Positions 62,541-64,000 of a stretch of 64,000 nucleotides of DNA are shown piece after piece. Source of the DNA: JAAYUJ01 sp963698165 (GTDB lineage Bacteria; Desulfobacterota; Syntrophobacteria; Syntrophobacterales; Syntrophobacteraceae); assembly GCA_963698165.1 (NCBI GenBank), contig CAVOPT010000009.1, forward strand, positions 372,001 through 436,000, in the 5' to 3' direction. The notes under the pieces were generated by a model. The model saw nothing but the letters and a program-made list of their open reading frames with translations. It was not told the origin of the DNA and made no database searches. The position numbers were made by a program, and so were the translations under genes. Position 1 is the stretch's first letter; every line of letters starts with the position of its first letter.

Positions 62541-63767
62541 TCACCGGCATTGAGCACCCCCATTGACGACGGGGCGCTCCTTGAGCGTCTTGAGCCGGAT
62601 GCCCGATTCCACGGAAGGAAGCATTTCCGCCGGTTTGGTGAGAAGAAACGATCCCTGTTCAATCCAGTGCTTGAGGGTGTCCGCGATCTCCCTGGCTCTT
62701 GCGTAGGACGAAAGGCTCGCCGTGGGAATCTTCTTCCCCTGGACCAGGATGGAACCGGACCTGAGCTCGGCGTATGTCACTTCGCAAAGGCTCCCCGGAA
62801 TGCAGTTGGGATAGGCTTCACTGTAGTCCACCACCTGGGCCACCAGGTCCGCGTCGGTCACGGTGGTGTAGTGGAGGATTTCCTCATTGAGGATGGGGAT
62901 CGGCACGCCGATTCCCACGGCCATGGAAATGCCGTAGCCTGTTATGGAAGCACCCCGCAGCCACCTGGAGCTCATCTGCTTGAGGTCGCCATTGACGCAG
63001 AGAGTCCCTGCCCCCATGCGGGGCACCTGCCTCTCCGTGCGGGGAACCGAAGGATTGTGCTGGGTACCGCTACCCACGATATGCCCGATGCCTCCGCCGA
63101 GAAAGATGCGCGTTCCCATGCCGATGGTTCTGTACAGCGGATCATTGAGAAGCGGGCTCAGCTGCCCGGCACTGCAGTAGGTGGCGTTCCTCATCTTAGG
63201 CTGGAGCACCCCCATGTAGGTGTGGATGATGTGATCCGAGAGATTGACGCCCACGTTGTAGTTCTGGTAGGCGTTGCGTATGTTGAAGAGGATCGCCTCG
63301 TTCATGTCCTCGAGGTTGATCCACGTTTCCAAATGCCTGCGGGGGTAGCAGTCGGTGCCGTAAGCGTGGGCCACGAGCCGCACGTCTTTTCCGGCGACGA
63401 GATCCTCTATGACATGGGCTCCACCGTAGGCGAACTTGCCCGGATAGATCCGGTTCAGGGTATCGTCCGTCTGCACGGCCGTCGCACCCAGGAGGAGGTC
63501 CACCGCCGCGTAGCCCGTGTAGGCGGGGACTCCGTTGAGAGTCACCACTCCGCCGCCCAGTTTGATTCTCGGATTCGCATGCCCGACGTTGAAGTACGCA
63601 CCCGATGAGCACATGGGAGCGAACGTCCCCGTCGTCACCACGTCCACCTCGGCGGCGGCCTTTTTGATCCCCTTGGTTCTTGCCACCTTGATGATCTCTT
63701 CGGCGTTGAAGACGACCGCTTTCCCCTGTTTGATCTTCTCGTTGATTTCTTCGATCGTTTTAGCCAT
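62541..63767 (-). CDS. Homocysteine biosynthesis protein (DUF39 family)
   Basis: From ATG 63767 (AGGAG upstream; ORF opens to 63836) 408 aa. Conserved features: TTGTFAPMCSSGAYFNVGHA with the conserved Cys, GGAHVIEDLVAGKDVRLVAH, AYGTDCYPRRHLETWINLED with a second Cys, and GTRIFLGGGIGHIVGSGTQH. The family installs sulfur to make homocysteine together with the NIL/Fe-S protein, which begins 47 bp downstream. Together with the cysteine synthase now 43 kb away they would form a sulfur-assimilation operon. Confidence 0.9.
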   Translation of the reverse strand: MAKTIEEINEKIKQGKAVVFNAEEIIKVARTKGIKKAAAEVDVVTTGTFAPMCSSGAYFNVGHANPRIKLGGGVVTLNGVPAYTGYAAVDLLLGATAVQTDDTLNRIYPGKFAYGGAHVIEDLVAGKDVRLVAHAYGTDCYPRRHLETWINLEDMNEAILFNIRNAYQNYNVGVNLSDHIIHTYMGVLQPKMRNATYCSAGQLSPLLNDPLYRTIGMGTRIFLGGGIGHIVGSGTQHNPSVPRTERQVPRMGAGTLCVNGDLKQMSSRWLRGASITGYGISMAVGIGVPIPILNEEILHYTTVTDADLVAQVVDYSEAYPNCIPGSLCEVTYAELRSGSILVQGKKIPTASLSSYARAREIADTLKHWIEQGSFLLTKPAEMLPSVESGIRLKTLKERPVVNGGAQCR

Positions 63768-64000
63768 CGCAGGACTCCTGAAGATTTCCCATTTGAACGC
63801 TGACGGCACTCGTCTCCCAGTCGGAACCATCTTCAAGGCCCGGCATTATCCATACCATCGACATCACCCCCTTCGCGCGCCATCTCCGCCCCGTTCCTTT
63901 TGGAGCATATCGCAATCGCCTTGTCATCTCCACCCAGGGGAGAGATTCCCTTATCATCTTATCATCCGGATTCGAGGGACTTGCCCCCGATGAATGACTC
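63768..64000. other. Region upstream of the DUF39 gene, no gene assigned
   Basis: About 230 bp to the window edge. The minus strand near 63960-63999 could encode the last residues of an upstream gene (ending FIGGKSLESG then TGA), but this is too short to support. It presumably contains the promoter of the sulfur operon. Confidence 0.3.

Overview
The window looks like a chromosome segment of an anaerobic Desulfobacterota-type bacterium (Syntrophobacterales-like). This is inferred from gene content: a DUF39 homocysteine-biosynthesis protein next to a NIL/4Fe-4S ferredoxin, a fused DAHP synthase-prephenate dehydratase, a CusB-type metal efflux adaptor, a large multicopper oxidase and PEP-CTERM proteins. 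Host regions read as GC-rich; much of the island is visibly poorer in GC. No rRNA, tRNA or CRISPR array was seen.

Left host segment (1-19167). A CusB-like adaptor (minus, runs off the edge) is divergent from an apparent envelope operon: FKBP prolyl isomerase, small secreted protein, and a multicopper oxidase carrying an FG-GAP repeat insert and many frame breaks. Then come a sigma70-type promoter, a 24-codon leader peptide with six consecutive Phe codons, an attenuator and the aroF-pheA fusion gene. An AEC transporter, a small acidic protein, class A PBP, DinG-type helicase, two-domain universal stress protein, DUF523/DUF1722 protein and a cysteine synthase follow. Several frameshifts are cured by removing one base from a homopolymer, so some may be sequence errors.

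Integrative element (19168-62103, about 43 kb). It is bounded by a perfect 20-bp direct repeat, TCACTTGGATATGATCTCCA. The right copy is the last six codons plus stop of the NIL/4Fe-4S gene. Before insertion that gene would have ended about 32 bp upstream of the cysteine synthase start, so the element splits a DUF39 - NIL/Fe-S - cysK operon. At the left end are a tyrosine integrase and a 52-aa ribbon-helix-helix gene with its own promoter and tandem operator. At the right end, reading leftward, is a tightly overlapping backbone operon: AlpA-like HTH, second HTH, primase-helicase, TubC_N-like, SpoVG-like, three conserved phage/ICE-type proteins and DUF5681. Its promoter carries a palindromic operator and its leader a terminator reminiscent of satellite phage P4 immunity.

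Cargo. The middle holds secreted or surface proteins: two near-identical beta-helix proteins, unknown secreted proteins, a lipoprotein, an FG-GAP/LamG-like protein, a membrane J-protein, two PEP-CTERM proteins and several tiny membrane peptides. A roughly 5-kb block is present twice (21908-32355 and 49931-56011). Mobile elements interrupt the cargo, several with exact target duplications: IS66-type, a 3.8-kb transposon with DDE transposase, AAA+ ATPase and primase-like protein, an IS1634-type element, an IS21-type element itself split by a recombinase-in-trio (RIT) element, and ISAs1. The long intergenic stretches share diverged repeats whose origin I cannot name.

Right host segment (62084-64000): the NIL/4Fe-4S protein and the DUF39 protein, probable partners in sulfide-dependent homocysteine formation.
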